The translations under genes and the position numbers were made by a program. The notes beneath the pieces were generated by a model. The model was given only the letters and a program-made list of their open reading frames with translations, made no database searches and was not told the DNA's origin. From Dermatemys mawii (taxonomy: Eukaryota > Chordata > Testudines > Dermatemydidae): a DNA stretch of 64,000 nt. The stretch covers positions 34,758,945-34,822,944 of the forward strand of contig ML677335.1 of the NCBI GenBank assembly GCA_007922305.1, read 5' to 3'. Every line of letters begins with the position of its first letter. Within the stretch, counting starts at the first letter, position 1. Positions 33,640-45,108 of the stretch are shown piece after piece.

Positions 33640-35890
33640 GTCTCTGGGAGGAATTGGGAGGGAGGAATTGCAAGGATGCAAAGGTATCCCTAAATCACCT
33701 TTGCAATCCCTCTAATCCTTTGGCCTCTCTGCTTACAAATATGATATGAAACAAGAATTCTAACAATATATGAAGAAAAGATACATGTCCTTAAAACTGT
33801 AATCAGGTTTTGTCTTCCTACTGATAGGGCATGTTCGATTTTCTAAAACTGACTGTAGCCTAGCAATATCCCAACACACAAGCACTCTAGCAGGGGTCAG
33901 CCTTCTCACGCCTTAGGGGTGTGCATTCATTCTCATGCCCTCTACTGCAGCATGGCTCCTAAACACTTGCCAATTGCCTTTGAGAACTAAATATGTATTC
34001 GATGTTAGACAGCATCAATATTTGCAGCATTCATGAAGAATACTGAAAATACTTAGGTAGCTTTATCTATTCTCCTTAGGTAAAAGTGGCAAGTTTGTAA
34101 GGGCCATCACTATCACACTTCTTCGCTAATGACTTCCAATTTTTTCTCTACACTCCCAACCTCTCACCCTCTGCCCACTCCCACATTTCTGTCTGCTTTT
34201 CAGATATTTTCTTCTTGATGTTTTCTTATCATTTCATGCTCAACAGGGAAAATTCTGTGTTCACTTCCTCTCTTGCAGCCCTTTTGATTGCCTTTTTTCA
34301 TAGGGTGCAAGTTAGCACAAAAGTTGGCCCCTCATGTCTAAAATTGACACTTTCTAAACATAAGCTTCTTATCCTTTCATATATTTCTGCTCCTTTACTG
34401 TCAGTTCCATCCTTTGATTACCCAGACTTGTAAGCTTCCATCCTCTCATCACCTAAATATCAGCTTCTGTTTTCTTTCCGCATATATCTTAGTATTCACC
34501 ACAACTTGCTATCTCCAACTTTACAGTATCTCCAAAATTCAATCCTTATTGCTAAAACACTAAAACATTCCATAATTATCTGCTTTATCTGTGGCAGCCT
34601 CACACTCCCCATCCTCCTCCTGTTTCATCTCTCATTCATCCAGGTCCATTCAAAGGTATGCCACCATCATCCTATGCTCCCATCAATCTGGCTGGATTTC
34701 ATCTTCTTCTTAAATTTCCACATTGACTGTCTCTCTGCCTCTGCATACTGCTCCTAATTCATAAACATCCTCCCCCAGACTCCAGCCTCTCCTCTTCAAA
34801 AACTATTTAAAGCACATCTTTTCTAGGACACATTCCACCCTCCCCTCCCTCTCAAATGTGTATTGTCCTCGACCATACTAGGCTGTGCACTAAAGCCTCA
34901 ATTGTGCAAAGACTTTTTTAAAAAACACATTTTTTAACTTTACCCATTGTGAGTCATCCCACTAACTTCACACACTAGTACTGCATTAAATTAAACACTG
35001 TATCAGGGTCTAAAGTAACAAGTTCTTATGGGCAAAGAATTTGTTTGGCACAGTTTTCCCTTATTTAGTCTTCTGGAAAAAATGTCGGTCAAAAGTAAAA
35101 TGTGCTTTCTTCTTGTATATACGTAGACATAAAAAGGTCTTAGATGTTCCTCTGATATTATACTGAATAATGTTCATGAAACAGAGTCAGATTGTATCTA
35201 TATTTAACATAATACTTTGCATTGTTTGATGTTAACTTGGTAGAAAGACAAATGAACTGTGGATGAAATACAATTCATTTATATTTCTTAATAAGTCAGC
35301 AATTTCTGACTTTCATTTAGAAGAATCTAACTTCTATTAAATTAGGATCTTCTATCCAAAAACAATTTGCTTAGTCCTAGCTCAATATTGCTATTAGTCA
35401 GATGGCTCATTGATTACATCTGGCTCCAGCTTTTGACAGCTCACCACCAGTGCATTAAATTGTGGCATATAAGAATGAGAAAATTCCTTCTTCCTCTCAT
35501 ACACTTTTATCTGCTAATACTAAACATGCTCATAAGAAATTAACTGAACAGACTATATAAAGATAATAAGTTAAATGTATTTTCCAGCGAAATACTAGAT
35601 TGTCTCAAAATGAACTGCAGATCAAAGCATTATAGATCTCAGGTTGAAATTGCTACAGATATAGTGACCCCCCCAAAAAAAAGTTTAAACAAAATGAAAG
35701 ACAAAAATTTCTAGAAGGATAGATTTCAATTGTTGCTATGGCTACCTGGGTAGGCCAGGCAGCTGTACTTAGAAGTTCAGAATAGTTTCCCCATGTGGAA
35801 TGCTAATGACCATAATTCAAGTCATAAACAGAAGTACATTGTTTATAGCATTTAATTAACTTCTGAAGCTAGATCCTTGCCACCTTTTCA
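33640..35890. other. Unassigned non-coding DNA
   Basis: About 2.2 kb without a supported gene. A pyrimidine-rich stretch lies at 34130-34860 (many cttc/tctcc runs) that keeps several + frames open for 72-83 codons without any domain. A worn palindromic-repeat scrap may lie at 34895-34990. Confidence 0.4.
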
Positions 35891-35894
35891 TTTA

Positions 35895-36197
35895 AGGCTA
35901 TGCCTACACTATGAGCCAGAGGTATGATTCCCTTGCTTGTGTTCACACTCATTGAGCTAGCATGAATATAAGTGTAGCCATAGGTAGTGGCAGTAGGGCT
36001 TGGGTGTACTAAGCACGTACCCGCCAGTTTCAGGTGGGTTTGTACTCAGCAAGACTGAGCCATGTTGGCACTACCACTACCTGTGCTACTGGGGCTACAA
36101 TGCTATTTATGCTTGTGCTAGCTGGATGCAAGTCAATGAGGGTTTAAGTACACAGAGAAGGGGATCACAACCCTGGCTTATAGTGTAGACACAGCCT
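35895..36197. mobile_element. MITE with AGGCTATGCCTACACTA-type ends
   Basis: The left end aggctatgcctacacta and right end tagtgtagacacagcct are close inverted partners about 303 bp apart. The interior has inverted-like blocks (gtagccataggtagtggcag and actaccactacctgtgctac). No protein is encoded. The 62-codon frame inside is chance. Target duplication unclear. Confidence 0.75.
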
Positions 36198-36385
36198 GAA
36201 ATGTAATAGAATATAAATGTAACAAACACTGTTGAGTAATCCATGGCAGTCCTTATTACTATCTTTGTCATCATTGGAGTGCTCACAGGAAGTCATGGAA
36301 ATACAACACAGCTTGATTCTGTTGACATTTCAAATATGACAGCAATAGCTATTGAAAGACTATTCCTAGCAAATCCAAATTTAAG

Positions 36386-36600
36386 GTGAAATCTTGGCCC
36401 TGTATGATTTCTATTATTATTGTTGTTTGTTTGTATTACAATAGTAGCTAGGAGCCCCAGACCAGACCAGGACCGCATTGTGCAAGGTACAAACCCAGAA
36501 AAAAAAACAGTTCCTCCCCAAAAGAGCTTACATTCTACTGAAGCCAATGGTAACATTCCCGTTGACTTTAATGCCACCTTTGCTGTATAACAGTAATGGT
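36386..36600. repeat. Short palindromic repeat split by a SINE/LINE tail
   Basis: The left half aaggtgaaatcttggccctg and the right half actgaagccaatggtaacat with cccgttgactttaatg belong to the GAAGTCAATGG palindrome family. Between them (about 36405-36537) lies an unrelated insert. Confidence 0.55.
36405..36537 (-). repeat. SINE/LINE 3' tail nested in the palindromic repeat
   Basis: The + strand reads tgtttgtattacaatagtag, ctaggagccccagaccagac, gcattgtgcaaggtacaaac and agagcttacattctac. This is the reverse complement of the tail (gtaagctc..ggg.agg.actgt, then tttgtacagca) also seen at 43330-43475 and in the MIR-type SINE at 18355. Confidence 0.6.
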
Positions 36601-36814
36601 CCCAATCAGCATCAGAATGAAAACCTAATTGCCAAGTGGTGTACAGATCTAAGATTTTGGTGCTGTCCCATTTCTACCATGCAATAACTTTAAAATATGT
36701 GTAATTAGATATTAGTAAAATCCATGAACAAATATTAACTTTGAACTTCAACGGTGAATCTCAAAAAAGTATATAGCCATTAATAAATTCAGCAGCAGAA
36801 TATTCCAGTCTGGT

Positions 36815-36945
36815 AGACATTTTTATCCCTTTTTACACAAAGGGTAGAAACAGGCACAAGAGCTTAAATGACTTGCTCAAAGGGAGAGGCAAAAGCTTAT
36901 ACTGGACTTCTAGTCCTATGGTTCAAGACAGGATCAGTCTTCTTC
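36815..36945 (-). repeat. MIR-type SINE fragment
   Basis: The + strand has tatccctttttacacaaagg, aagagcttaaatgacttgct and ttctagtcctatggttcaag, the reverse complement of the MIR core. Confidence 0.5.
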
Positions 36946-36949
36946 TCTC

Positions 36950-39400
36950 GTTGCATGATTTTTGTTAGTTTACGTTATAAGCATTTCTCTCTATATTGGA
37001 TTCAAATATTTTAAACTATGTAACTATAATTCTTAACATAATTATTCATATAACCACCAGCTATATGCATATTACTATGGACAAAATGTTCATGGATGAG
37101 TTTCCAAACTCTGCCCATTTCTGATAGTGCAAACCGATTCAAATGTGCAGACTCCTGTGTGGAGATTCAATGAAATCAAAATAAAACAATACAGCAGCAA
37201 ACAGGGAGTGAGCACAGGAAGGCTGCAAAAAACTAACTGTGTTGGAGTTTTTGAAGGCGGCTGTAGGAGGATTTTTCATCACAAATGTAGAAACTGTTCA
37301 GTTACAAGTATATTTTTCTGAATATGGTGCATTAAAAATGATAGTAAAGAGCATAAATAAGACATGATTTACATCAAACTTATTTACTTTTTTCTAACGG
37401 CTCTGTATCTGGAACTGTTGTGATTTCACTTTAGATATTTATCAATTGTGGAGGAAATAATACTGTAATATTTTAATAAGTTGAATACACTATGGCAATT
37501 ATTATTTTAATTGGCTTTTTTTAGCCAGTTGGCCAATGATTATTCCGGGTTCTGAAGTTTCCTTATAAATGAATAAATAGACGAGGCAGAAACATTACAA
37601 TTATGGATCTTTAGACAAAGAAGTGAATAAAGTGGATATTTTTCATAGGTTATAAGCTTTTTGAGACAGGAAAAGTGTCTTTGTCATATATGTACAGCAC
37701 TGACTACAACGGGGCAGCAACTTTATGCCAAGGTTTTAACTGGGACAGTACCAGTTATTCAGGAAGGTCAAAAAGACCAAAGCTTGAGACAGTCAGTAGG
37801 AGAGCGGGGTGGAGAAAAACATGCTGGAGATTAGAGAGAGGGCTTTTTGAAGATCAACAAAATGGAGCTTTGGGAATATGAAGTTGAAATGATTTGAACA
37901 TTATAATAGTTTCAGGTTTATTTTGAGTCATGTAACATGCGGAGATTTGGACTGGTTTGGTTTTAATAGCTAATTCACATATCTCTAGTCCTGACATGCC
38001 ATTTTTGGAGGCTACTCTGAAAAGGCTTCCAGAAAAAGGAGAGCATTTGCTGGTGGCAAATAAAATGAAGCCTCTCATTTGGAGTTAGATTAAGTGGGCA
38101 ACTTTTTTTTTTTAATTAGCTATCATAATGTACCAAATGAAGGATACAGGAGGGCTTCAGCTAACATTCAAAAGAGAAAAAAAATACACAGCCCCACTCA
38201 GGAGCAAATCAGAAGCCTCACAGGAAACAGTAAGGAATACAAGATGTGATTGCATGTGAAAAACCTGTGAGACCACATAAAAATGTGAACTTAGAGGTAG
38301 AGTTGGGCACAAAATTTAAGTTTCAAAAGGTTTTGATGAAAAAAAGGCAGGGGCAATTTTTTGTGTGCGCACATGTAAACTACTTAGAACTTTTATGGAT
38401 TTTGATTGCCAAAAACAGTGTGTAAACTGCAGTACCAGAAATGCCAACCTCATTTTTATAGCAAAAGAAGTTGCAGTTTCTTTATAACTAACCAGTATAG
38501 GCAAATTTGAAATGAGAAAAAAATAAATGGTCATACAGCCAACAGATTCCACACCCAAGTCTTTAATATGTTACCCAAGCAGTTTACCCAGTCTTCATGA
38601 GTAAATAATCTCAAGGTGACTCTCTAACCGGAATCACCACTTTAAAATAGACTCAGTATTTGAACATTTCAAAATAAACACCACAGGCATCAAAATATAT
38701 CAGTGCTGATATTCAATCCTCCGTGCTTGGATCTACATATACCCATTCTCATTGTGAGGAAAGGATAAAGTTAACTTGTCTGGTATCCTCTCTCAATAAC
38801 ATTGCATATGAGTTAACTGCTCATTTGTCATGCCTCTAATCTATAAAAAACATGGATGCCCCCTGCTGGATGTGTTCAGCAGTTTAGACATTATATTAGA
38901 TTCTGATTCAAGCAGCACCATCATAAACAAGGAGCAAAATTAACAGGTACTTATTAGCACTGAGTCATGTCTCTTTTTATTGCAATATATTTTTAATTAG
39001 CGTTTACAAGACAGGCTTATGAGATGTAGTGGAGCGTGGGGCATGGTAGATGGTTTCTTATGGCATTCGCTTCTGTCTATTTAATAATTACAGTGATATA
39101 CTGTGAACAAAGCAGGATATTAGAGACATTTATTAGGATATTATCTTCACTTTCCAGGAGGAATTTTATTTTTGTGCATTGCTTAGAAATATGCAAAAAC
39201 ATTAACTGGTTTTGAGGATTCATAGAAACTGACAGAAAGATTAAATTCATTCAGTGATTGCATTTTGCAAGCTTAAATTGCTTAAGAACTCCAAACTTTA
39301 GATAAATAATCCACGTTTTTCAATTCATGCAATGTGTCCTTGTTTGATCCTTGAAACTCCATGTTCTAACCTTAGGAGGCTCAAGCTGGAGAACAATACA
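36950..39400. other. Unassigned AT-rich non-coding DNA
   Basis: No gene supported. A + strand SINE/LINE tail scrap lies at about 37648-37720 (taagctttttgagacaggaa then gtacagcactgactacaac). Nothing else recognised. Confidence 0.4.
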
Positions 39401-42400
39401 TTTAATAAACTAACCTGTGATTTGCATTACGTATTCAAGTAGGAAGAACTCTTCCTACACCACAATGCAAGATTACACAGATCTTGAGTTCAAGTATGTA
39501 AGAAGGAGTAATCAGGCTCTACCTGTCTGCCTACTCCTTCACACTTATAATATGCGAGTGAGGAATTGGCAGAGCCTTGGCTCTCTTACTTGCATGTCAG
39601 CACCACTGAGCTGGCAGGAGATAATTAGTTGTGAATCCAGTCTACTAGCAAATTACCATATTCACCCCATGGCATGGAGAAAGCAGGGAAAGAGTATTTC
39701 TTTATCAGAATTATTCTGAGGGCTATTCCTGGGTTGGTGCTGTTCCAGGCCATACTTTAAGACAAGCTAGATCTTAAGTTATAGGCCTGATTCTGTGGCC
39801 TTTTCAAATATGAGCAGTTTCATTGACTTTGAGGAGACCATCTGCATGGAAAGAATGCTGGATAGGGCTAAACAAAAGAACAATAATATACAGTGATTTG
39901 GCTTTACAAGTCTCTTTTCATAAAACATATCTCTACAATTAATCCATTCCATGGGTTCACTGAATTCTACGATTAAAGTCACTGTCAATTCTCTTACCCA
40001 CTTAAAATCTTTTACATTAGTCCTTCAAAACATTGTTCTAAGGAATGTATGGTTATGGCCACAGAAAGGCTTTTGTAACAATGGCACCATCTTATCTCAA
40101 TAGATCTGCTCCCTGTCTTTATTCAGGATGTTACCTGCAATTTTTTCCTTCATTATACTGACAACACAATTGGCAAAGCCAGTGGTAGTGTGCTCTGCAC
40201 CCAGCAACAATCACATGTACGGTACTGTAAAGTGTTTCTCCTTAGCAGCTACTGGTCCATAGAACTTCACAGCTGAGAGCTCCAGAATTTTGAAAAGATC
40301 CCAATGTGGCATTAGCCTATTAGAGTAGACTAGTGCTATAAGGCACATGAGGTGACAATAATAAAGATATAGATTTCATTTACATAAAATGAAAGCTGTG
40401 AAACACTCTTGATGTAAGCCCTATATACATATGTTCAAACTTTTTAAGAGGCTTGTAGAACAACTGGATGTGTACAAGAGTAATCTATACACAATGGAAA
40501 TAATCTCTCTCTGGCAGGAGAAATGCTTTTCATTGTGAAGTACCTTAAGTACAGTACCTTCATTCTGACTAGGTAAGCTGATCCTTCAGGGTTTACAAGA
40601 TGCAGATACTGCATGATCAAATACATCTATATATTAGAGCTTTAACTGAAGAAAATGAGATTTTAGGGGGTCTCTCCCCATTTGTAGCTTCTTAGAAGAT
40701 ATTTGGATGTCACAGTCCATGCTAACAATAAGGTAGGAAAGAAAGTCTGTAGAGGTAGGTGTATATTGTTCTGTTCAGTTTTGCTCATTCTCATTCATTG
40801 AAAAATAAAGAAACAGTTGTTTATGTGAAAACATCATTATCTAGTATTCTCTCATTGGGTATGAAGCCATAAGACATCTTTTTGTCCATCACTAATTGTG
40901 GCTGCCTTCAGTGCTTTGTAGCAATATTGTGAAAAAAAATTAGCAGCCCTAGAAATAACTCCTCAAAAAGACAGAGCTATTCAAAACAAAGGTGTGCTGC
41001 ATGAAACAAAGATCCAGAAAAAAAACATCTCTAGGTTACCTTATTGGTTTCTCACACTGGCAGATGAATACTATACTATATGAATACTATAAAGGCTTCA
41101 TTGTAAAAGGAAATGTCACAGCAGTCCTTCCTAAGCAGTAGGAACACACTGATCCTGGTGAAGATGGTTAACCCTTGCAATAAAGCACTTTTTACCCTGC
41201 TATTATCTATGTCTAATAATTAGAGATAATAACCTGACAAATCTAGATAGATGCTCTCTAATGGCAAATGTTCAAGGCAGTCATATACAAATACTGTTAA
41301 TTTGAAAAAAAAAAAAGGAGAAAAGTTCACAATAATGAGGTCATCTTAATGGTGCATTCAGACACAAGTGTTTACCACCAGCCTGAGAGCCAGTTCCTCA
41401 GGCATACATAGATTCCCAATCCCATCAAGCACTTGCACACATGCTTAACTCTAATCATGTGACAAACTCCATTTAAGTCAATGGGCTATTGTTTGTTCCG
41501 AAGAGAAAGCATGCACAGAGAGACCAGTTTAGGATGTTGCTCTGATGTGCACTTTGATACTTAATTAAAGAATTAGCCTTATGCCCATATTCAGTTATAA
41601 ACTTTCCATAATGGATAGATTCGGAGATGTTCCTATGACTGCTCATCAGAAACATGCAGGAAGAATAATTAAAAGGCTCTCACATTGTAACAATCTTAAA
41701 AAGAAGTAATGTAAGTGAATGAGTCCTAAAATGTTATAGTAAATAGTACAGTACTCCAAAAGTCACATGGCCCCATCCAGTGCAAATGTCAGCAGGGAAA
41801 AGTGGCAGGAGACGCTCAATATGACTTTCATACATATACCCTGGTATATCACCTTCAGGACATCTTACTAAAGACTCACTTACTCTTCCAGAAAACATTT
41901 TCTTAATGTCTGATGCAGGGTGAGAAAATGACAGAACAGTGCTCCATTAGGGGCACTCCTTGGATTATTCACAAACAAAAATCACTTACTCATTTTACCT
42001 TCAAACACTTACTCACATGATGACTATGGATTTTCAGGATAACATTGTCTCTCCCTGGTTTTTTTCCGATGTTGCACTGATAATGAAGCTGCAGACAAAA
42101 TATCATAATTTTGGTTCTAATTTTAGGTGACAAGGTATAGTGATGAAAGAATTCCTTGAATGTGAGTGTTAGTGCTTTGGCTGATCAAAGTCACATTTTC
42201 TTCAAATAAATCTAGAATAACATCTAAAATTGATAGATGAATCACTTAAAATACAGATTATGTTCCTCACTGCCATTAGTATTGCAATAAAATAATCACA
42301 TGACTTCATGTCTTCAAAATCAGAATCCCTATTTCTAACCTCTGAAGAGCTATTTATTCATACGTATCTAGGGATTTCTTAGTGAATGTGGGGGCAGAAA

Positions 42401-43325
42401 TAAGATATGCCAATACTGTACATATTGCCAAGGATAAACTCATTAAAATATATATATCTTCATGGAATTAATGGACATCAGATGTCTGATGTTCCATCTT
42501 TCGCACAAAAATATAGAAATAACAGATAATTTGAGCTTGAAACAGATTTCTTAATAATGTGATTTGGGAGGATAAATCTATTTAGGAAGCCTCAGGAGAA
42601 TGTGAATCAAATGCAATATTCCTGAAACATTTAGCATTTGTAAGCTCTATATGTGATCTCAGAACTTTTAATTAGTCTTGCAAGAAACATTATCAATACT
42701 GAATGCTTTATCTTTATTCTGTGTGCTGTCTGGTGCTATGAGATTCCATCCCCCACCAGACAGACATCTTTTGAAACTTGCACAAACATTCTTCCCTTTA
42801 CACAAAACAAATTAAAATCTTCAACAAACCAAGAAATGATCTACACAACTGATTCCTGCAAAACTAGTAAGAGTAACAATAACTTTAGGGTAATGAAGAT
42901 CCTTACATTTCCGTATTAACCTGTACATGTCGTGAAAGAGTGTCTCTCTTGAATGAGCATGTAGATTAGCACTTCTATTCAACAACAACTGAAACTAAAC
43001 AAAGAATTTAGAAAACAGTCACTGGAAGATTTCTAGCCATTCTATCCCTTTATAAACAACCACAACAGAGACATGAAACCACATTAGAAATAAAGGGGAA
43101 TAATATTGTTATCCCCTACCTCTCCATTCCTTCCCTTTAGTTGAATACTTACTAAATAAACCTACCCTTTTCCTCCACCACCCCCCAAAAGAATTGTGAA
43201 AATAACATGTTTACCACCGTCACATTGTTCACTCTGCTTGTGTGTGTGTGCATTCACCCTTTCTTCAACTTGTCTGAATTGTCTGCTTAAACGATATTAA
43301 CACATTGTTTCCTTGTACCCATCTG
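39401..43325. other. Unassigned AT-rich non-coding DNA
   Basis: About 3.9 kb with no domain-bearing frame. A 100-codon open frame at 39417-39719 and an 88-codon one at 42653-42919 show no family features, and no splice context can be argued. A palindromic-repeat copy at 41395-41490 is listed separately. A (TG)n run lies near 43238. Confidence 0.4.
41395..41490. repeat. Short palindromic repeat (MITE-like)
   Basis: It reads cccaatcccatcaagcactt, gcacacatgcttaactctaa and tccatttaagtcaatgggct. Same block order as 6491-6560. Confidence 0.5.
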
Positions 43326-43329
43326 TCTG

Positions 43330-43475
43330 TCTGTATCTATCTGTTGCCTCTCCTGTGATACTTGGACTGTAAGCTCCCTGGGGTAGGAACTGTCTTTTTT
43401 GTTCTGTATTTGTACAGCACTTACCACTGACCAGGGCTCGTAGATGCTATGACAGTACAAATAAATAACAAATTA
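43330..43475 (+). repeat. SINE/LINE 3' tail, plus strand
   Basis: The sequence reads ggactgtaagctccctgggg, taggaactgtc, ttctgtatttgtacagcact, tcgtagatgctatgacagta and ends aaataaataac. It is the same tail as at 36405-36537 in the opposite orientation. Confidence 0.65.
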
Positions 43476-43554
43476 TAATACTGAGAAATTGAAGAAAATG
43501 TTTATTCTCATAAATTAATGCAAACTGTTATTGTCACTTGTAACTTAAAAACAA

Positions 43555-43775
43555 CACTACTTTGCCTTTCTATAGCACTTTTCATCTAAGGTTCTTAAAG
43601 CATTACAAATGTTAATGAATTAATCCTCACAACTCTCTGACAATGTAGAGAGCTGTGAAGAAACTGAGAGGTTATGTTATTTGCCCAAGGCCACAGAGGA
43701 TGTTTGTGGCACAGTCAGGAGTAGAACCTGGAATTCCTGATTTCATTTTAATCATCAGATCACACTCCTTCTCTG
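43555..43775 (-). repeat. MIR-type SINE, minus strand
   Basis: The + strand reads aatcctcacaactctctgac, gaagaaactgagaggttatg, ttatttgcccaaggccacag, and aggagtagaacctggaattc. This is the reverse complement of the MIR core and head, well ordered. Confidence 0.7.
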
Positions 43776-43918
43776 TTGCAGGTTAAAAGATAGTCTGAGA
43801 ACTAGATTAGTGATAAGCGAATATGTGAGAAACTTGGTGGTTTCAGTGGGTAAAATGCTTTATAAACTTGATAAACATGGTAAACTCTCAAAGATCTATA
43901 AACTCAGGCAAACATTTA

Positions 43919-43980
43919 GGGTGAAATCCTCACCCCACAGAAATTCTGCCATAGGCTGCAATGGGACCAGGATTTCACTC
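43919..43980. repeat. Short palindromic repeat (MITE-like)
   Basis: The ends gggtgaaatcctcacccc and tgggaccaggatttcactc are inverted partners around ggctgcaatggg. It is close in length and sequence to the copy at 19621. Confidence 0.65.
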
Positions 43981-44065
43981 TACTCTTCTTCCCTTTACCA
44001 TGACAACAGTTAAAAATGAACTATTATTGATATTCTGATCACCCACCAAACATATTATTTGGCTC

Positions 44066-44300
44066 TGTGTTAGGATGCTGGGCAAAGGGTTGCTGCTCCC
44101 ATTAAGGGGAATAAATTAGAGTGGAAGCAGAGAGGTAGCTCTTCCCTCCTGCCTGCATACGGTGAAGGGCCAACTGAAATGGTGGTGTGAACATGTCTGT
44201 GAATAAACTGCACCAGTGGTTACAAACCCTATGGTCTCAGAGTGACTTTGTGAACGTAGCAGAGACGGGAGCCAAGAGCGCCCTGCTGTACTCTGCTACA
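44066..44300 (+). mobile_element. Probable solo LTR related to the Gypsy LTR at 8844
   Basis: It starts tgtgttaggatgctgggcaa, very like the start of the LTR at 8844, and ends tgtactctgctaca, giving TG...CA ends about 235 bp apart. A tgaataaactg near 44201 could be its poly(A) signal. The flanks ggctc (44061-44065) and ggccc (44301-44305) match in four of five bases, a possible 5-bp duplication, which would make it a solo LTR. Confidence 0.55.
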
Positions 44301-44305
44301 GGCCC

Positions 44306-44608
44306 AAGCACGAGTAGCTAAATAAATTCTTATACACACACAAAGCACACAGATAGGAGAGGTAGATAAAACAAGCAGGAGCAAATGAGTTATGACTAGA
44401 TGGGCAGGTTATGATTATTATTTGAGGTTAATTTATTTGTATATACTAATTTACTGAAGTTGCAACAGAGTTCCAGGAAACTAAATTTAAAAAATGCATC
44501 AAATGTCTTGATCCTCTTGTGAAGATCCTCCAGCTTACCCAGTTTAGTTTGCAGCTCCCTACACTATTTCCTTCCAAGCTAAGATCTTACAATCTGCAGA
44601 GGAACCAG
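44306..44608. other. Unassigned non-coding DNA
   Basis: No feature recognised between the solo LTR and the CR1 copy. Confidence 0.4.
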
Positions 44609-44609
44609 G

Positions 44610-44910
44610 CTATTTCCTGTGGTACTCCTTGTCAGAGCATGTTGTGAAGGCCAATACTATAACAGGGTTCAAAAAAGAATTAGATAAGTTCACAGAGAAT
44701 AGGTCCATCAATGGCTGTTAGCCAGGATGGGCAGGGATGGTGTCCCTATCCTCCATTTGCCACAAGCTGGGAATTGGCAACAGAATGGATCACTTGATCA
44801 TTACCTGTTCTGTTCACTCTTGCTGTGGCACCTGGCATTGGCCACTGTCAGAAGACAGGATACTGGGCTAAATGGACCTTTGGTCTGACCCAGTATGGCT
44901 GTTCTTATGT
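44610..44910 (+). mobile_element. CR1 LINE 3' end, plus strand
   Basis: The sequence reads cagggttcaaaaaagaatta, atggctgttagccaggatgg, ggatcacttgatcattacct, gatactgggctaaatggacc and ends gacccagtatggctgttcttatg. This is the CR1 3' terminus in sense orientation. The PLE at 44916 has inserted exactly at its end, so the terminal ttcttatg is part of the PLE target duplication. Confidence 0.85.
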
Positions 44911-44915
44911 ACGTA
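44902..44915. repeat. Target-site duplication (left) of the large PLE
   Basis: ttcttatgtacgta is repeated without a mismatch at 48718-48731. Confidence 0.85.
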
Positions 44916-45052
44916 GTGACAAAGAGTCCTGTGGCACCTTAAAGACTAACTAAAATTTTTTTAGAGCATAAGCTTTCGTGGGCTAATACCCACTTCGTCG
45001 GATGCATGCAGTGGAAGTATCCAGGGGCAGGTATAAATAGGTAGGCAAGAAC
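44916..45052 (-). repeat. PLE terminal repeat (3' end of the minus-strand body)
   Basis: These 137 bp, beginning gtgacaaagagtcctgtggc and ending ggtaggcaagaac on the + strand, appear identical to 47842-47978 with no indel. Compared with the other two PLTR copies this one lacks the outer 36 bp. Confidence 0.85.
44964..45001 (-). ncRNA. Candidate hammerhead ribozyme motif (PLE 3' tail)
   Basis: The minus strand reads CCGACGA, a GTGGG/CCCAC helix closing a TATTAG loop, GAAA, a two-base-pair GC/GC stem III with TTAT loop, then TC. The order matches a minimal type I hammerhead; the first box has C for the usual T (CTGACGA in the copy at 26377). A stable stem I is not apparent, so activity in isolation is doubtful. 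Confidence 0.5.
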
Positions 45053-45108
45053 CAGGTGGGAGATAACAAGGTTAGTCCAATCAGGCTGAACCAGCTTGTT
45101 ATCTCTAA

